A stretch of DNA of 64,000 nt, taken from contig NZ_CP049362.1 of NCBI RefSeq assembly GCF_019343455.1, positions 3,710,828 through 3,774,827 on the forward strand. Reading direction: 5' to 3'. Within the stretch, counting starts at the first letter, position 1; each line of letters starts with the position of its first letter. Positions 62,971-64,000 of this stretch are shown here, in pieces. The position numbers were made by a program, and so were the translations under genes. The notes under the pieces were generated by a model, which saw only the letters and a list, made by a program, of their open reading frames with translations, had not been told where the DNA came from and did not search any database. The DNA comes from Alcaligenes ammonioxydans. GTDB taxonomy: Bacteria; Pseudomonadota; Gammaproteobacteria; Burkholderiales; Burkholderiaceae_B.

Positions 62971-63213
62971 CTAGAAAGTGTTGCGGTCTTCGGGCGTGCG
63001 AGCGGGCACGGGATCATGCCCTCCCTTGCACCAGGGATTACAGCGGCAGATACGCACACCACCGAGCCAGAGCCCTTTGAGCGGGCCATGAATGTCAATG
63101 GCCTGTAAGGCGTAGTTCGAGCAGCTGGGAGTAAAGCGGCAGTTTCGTCCGATCCAGGGGCTCAGGAAAAACTGGTAAAAGCGGATCGGCGCTGACGCCA
63201 ACTTGCGCATCAT
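62971..63213 (-). CDS. yidD: Membrane protein insertion efficiency factor YidD
   Basis: The 80-residue protein is the typical YidD: IRFYQFFLSPWIGRNCRFTPSCSNYALQAID, then LWLGGVRICRCNPWCKGGHDPVP with the conserved Cys. It is amphipathic and helps YidC. Its start overlaps the rnpA stop (ATGA); the neighbouring ATG one codon on is equally possible. 107 bp separate it from yidC. Confidence 0.95.
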   Translation of the reverse strand: MMRKLASAPIRFYQFFLSPWIGRNCRFTPSCSNYALQAIDIHGPLKGLWLGGVRICRCNPWCKGGHDPVPARTPEDRNTF

Positions 63214-63575
63214 GGCCGTACCTTGGCAAACAAGGTGTCGGCTTCGGTGCGAACCAGTTGCTTTAAGGCGGTCAGCGACACCTGGGGTACCTTGCTGTGC
63301 AGCCGAAAGACATAGGCGGCATTAGGCAAACCTGCGCGTTTGTGGCGGAAGGTTTCACGCAAGATACGTTTGATGGTATTGCGGGTGACGGCGCGATTGG
63401 CAAAGCGCTTGGGGACGATCAGTCCCAAACGGGCGCCTTCGGTTTGCTGTGGATCTTCGCCACGAGAGCGAGTGACCACGAACAAAGCCCCGCGACCTAC
63501 GCGTTGTCCCTTAAGTGACAGCGCGTATTCGGTGGGGCTATGTAAGCGAGCCGTAGCTGGAAAGGAGGCACGCAT
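63210..63575 (-). CDS. rnpA: Ribonuclease P protein component
   Basis: The 121-residue basic protein binds the catalytic RNA of RNase P. The signature RAVTRNTIKRILRETFRHKR is intact. The N-terminal LHSPTEYALSLKGQRVGRGALFVV matches. The first ATG gives normal length. It lies 66 bp downstream of rpmH in the conserved order and overlaps yidD. Confidence 0.97.
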   Translation of the reverse strand: MRASFPATARLHSPTEYALSLKGQRVGRGALFVVTRSRGEDPQQTEGARLGLIVPKRFANRAVTRNTIKRILRETFRHKRAGLPNAAYVFRLHSKVPQVSLTALKQLVRTEADTLFAKVRP

Positions 63576-63641
63576 GATGCGTAACGTGGGAGCCGGGCTT
63601 TAGAAAGATCTATTGCCCTGGGCCACGCATCCCGACATGGC

Positions 63642-63776
63642 TTATACAGCCAGACGTTTGCGACCTTTGGCGCGACGTGCGTTCAAAACAGCGCGACCAC
63701 CGCGAGTTTTCATGCGAACGCGAAAACCGTGGGTACGCTTGCGACGGGTAACAGAGGGTTGGTAGGTGCGTTTCAT
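63642..63776 (-). CDS. rpmH: 50S ribosomal protein L34
   Basis: The 44-residue basic protein is full length: [20 protein letters not shown] at the start and GRKRLAV at the end. The ATG at 63776 is the family start. It is the first gene of the leftward rpmH-rnpA-yidD-yidC series, and dnaA is expected divergent from it beyond the window. Confidence 0.98.
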   Translation of the reverse strand: MKRTYQPSVTRRKRTHGFRVRMKTRGGRAVLNARRAKGRKRLAV

Positions 63777-63944
63777 GGTGTATCCAAAAAAATGAGCCGC
63801 CAGAAATCGCAGAAAATCTCCACCCCGACAGCACAAAGGCTTGGGATCTGGCAACAGAAAATCGTGTTAAGCCCGTCATTTCAGCAAATTCTTTCTGTTG
63901 TGTCAATTATTTAGCCCGATATTACGCAACTAAATTTGTTAGCC

Positions 63945-63953
63945 TGTGGATAA
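63945..63953 (-). other. DnaA box in the rpmH-dnaA intergenic region
   Basis: Perfect TTATCCACA on the minus strand, about 170 bp before rpmH. It may belong to the dnaA promoter, where DnaA represses its own gene. Confidence 0.65.
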
Positions 63954-64000
63954 CTTGGCACAGCTCAGGGTAGAATCGAGGTTTACAGAAGTGATGACCG

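Noticed and set aside
63777..64000. Placing oriC in the rpmH-dnaA gap
   Set aside because: Only one perfect DnaA box and no long AT tract are visible in the 224 bp available, whereas seven boxes lie at 32.9-37.6 kb. The rest of the gap is outside the window, so this remains open.

Overview
The window is chromosomal DNA from a betaproteobacterium of the family Alcaligenaceae, most likely Alcaligenes or a close relative. The evidence is the overall gene set, an azurin of the Alcaligenes type (13668-14114), a Bug-type tripartite tricarboxylate receptor, a globin-coupled diguanylate cyclase resembling Bordetella BpeGReg, and the arrangement of the translation and transcription genes. No prophage, insertion sequence, CRISPR array or rRNA operon was seen.

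Left part (1-32.8 kb). It starts with a glycine-betaine type ABC transporter: the ATPase is cut by the window edge and is followed upstream by a fused binding protein-permease. Next come the str operon rpsL-rpsG-fusA-tuf-rpsJ, which ends in a terminator right after rpsJ. A rightward accessory block follows: response regulator, LysM-FecR protein, CHASE2 histidine kinase, AraC regulator, LysE-type exporter and azurin. The large leftward transcription/translation block is tRNA-Tyr, tRNA-Gly, tRNA-Thr, a second tuf, tRNA-Trp, secE, nusG, rplK, rplA, rplJ, rplL, rpoB and rpoC. A well-formed promoter stands before tRNA-Tyr. Then comes mnmG-rsmG-parA-parB.

Centre (32.8-38.5 kb). This stretch is gene-poor and AT-rich. 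It holds seven perfect DnaA boxes, two adjacent parS sites (further parS sites lie at 30.6 and 42.1 kb), a very AT-rich tract at 37.4-37.9 kb and a CCGAC pentamer array. The ribosomal and RNA polymerase genes all point leftward away from it, many genes to its right point rightward, and the top strand seems to go from C-rich to G-rich across it. I infer that the chromosomal replication origin lies here. It contains a methionine aminotransferase and an AT-rich metallophosphoesterase.

Right part (38.5-64 kb). Globin-coupled diguanylate cyclase, phosphatidylserine decarboxylase, a DUF4105 protein, a serine/threonine dehydratase, a small winged-helix regulator preceded by a folded non-coding stretch, a PhzF-family enzyme, an unknown membrane protein, and a FecR-like protein without a sigma factor. 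This FecR protein converges with a 1100-residue autotransporter whose passenger starts with a zincin-like domain. Then follow mnmE, an octamer tandem array, a gene remnant, and a likely amino-acid catabolic operon (ArgE-like deacetylase, EutB-like dehydratase, EutC-like cyclodeaminase, Bug receptor) with a divergent XRE-cupin regulator and a 16-bp palindrome between them. The end holds a VOC protein, catalase with a possible OxyR site, and yidC-yidD-rnpA-rpmH. dnaA is expected just beyond the right edge, and a DnaA box is visible there.
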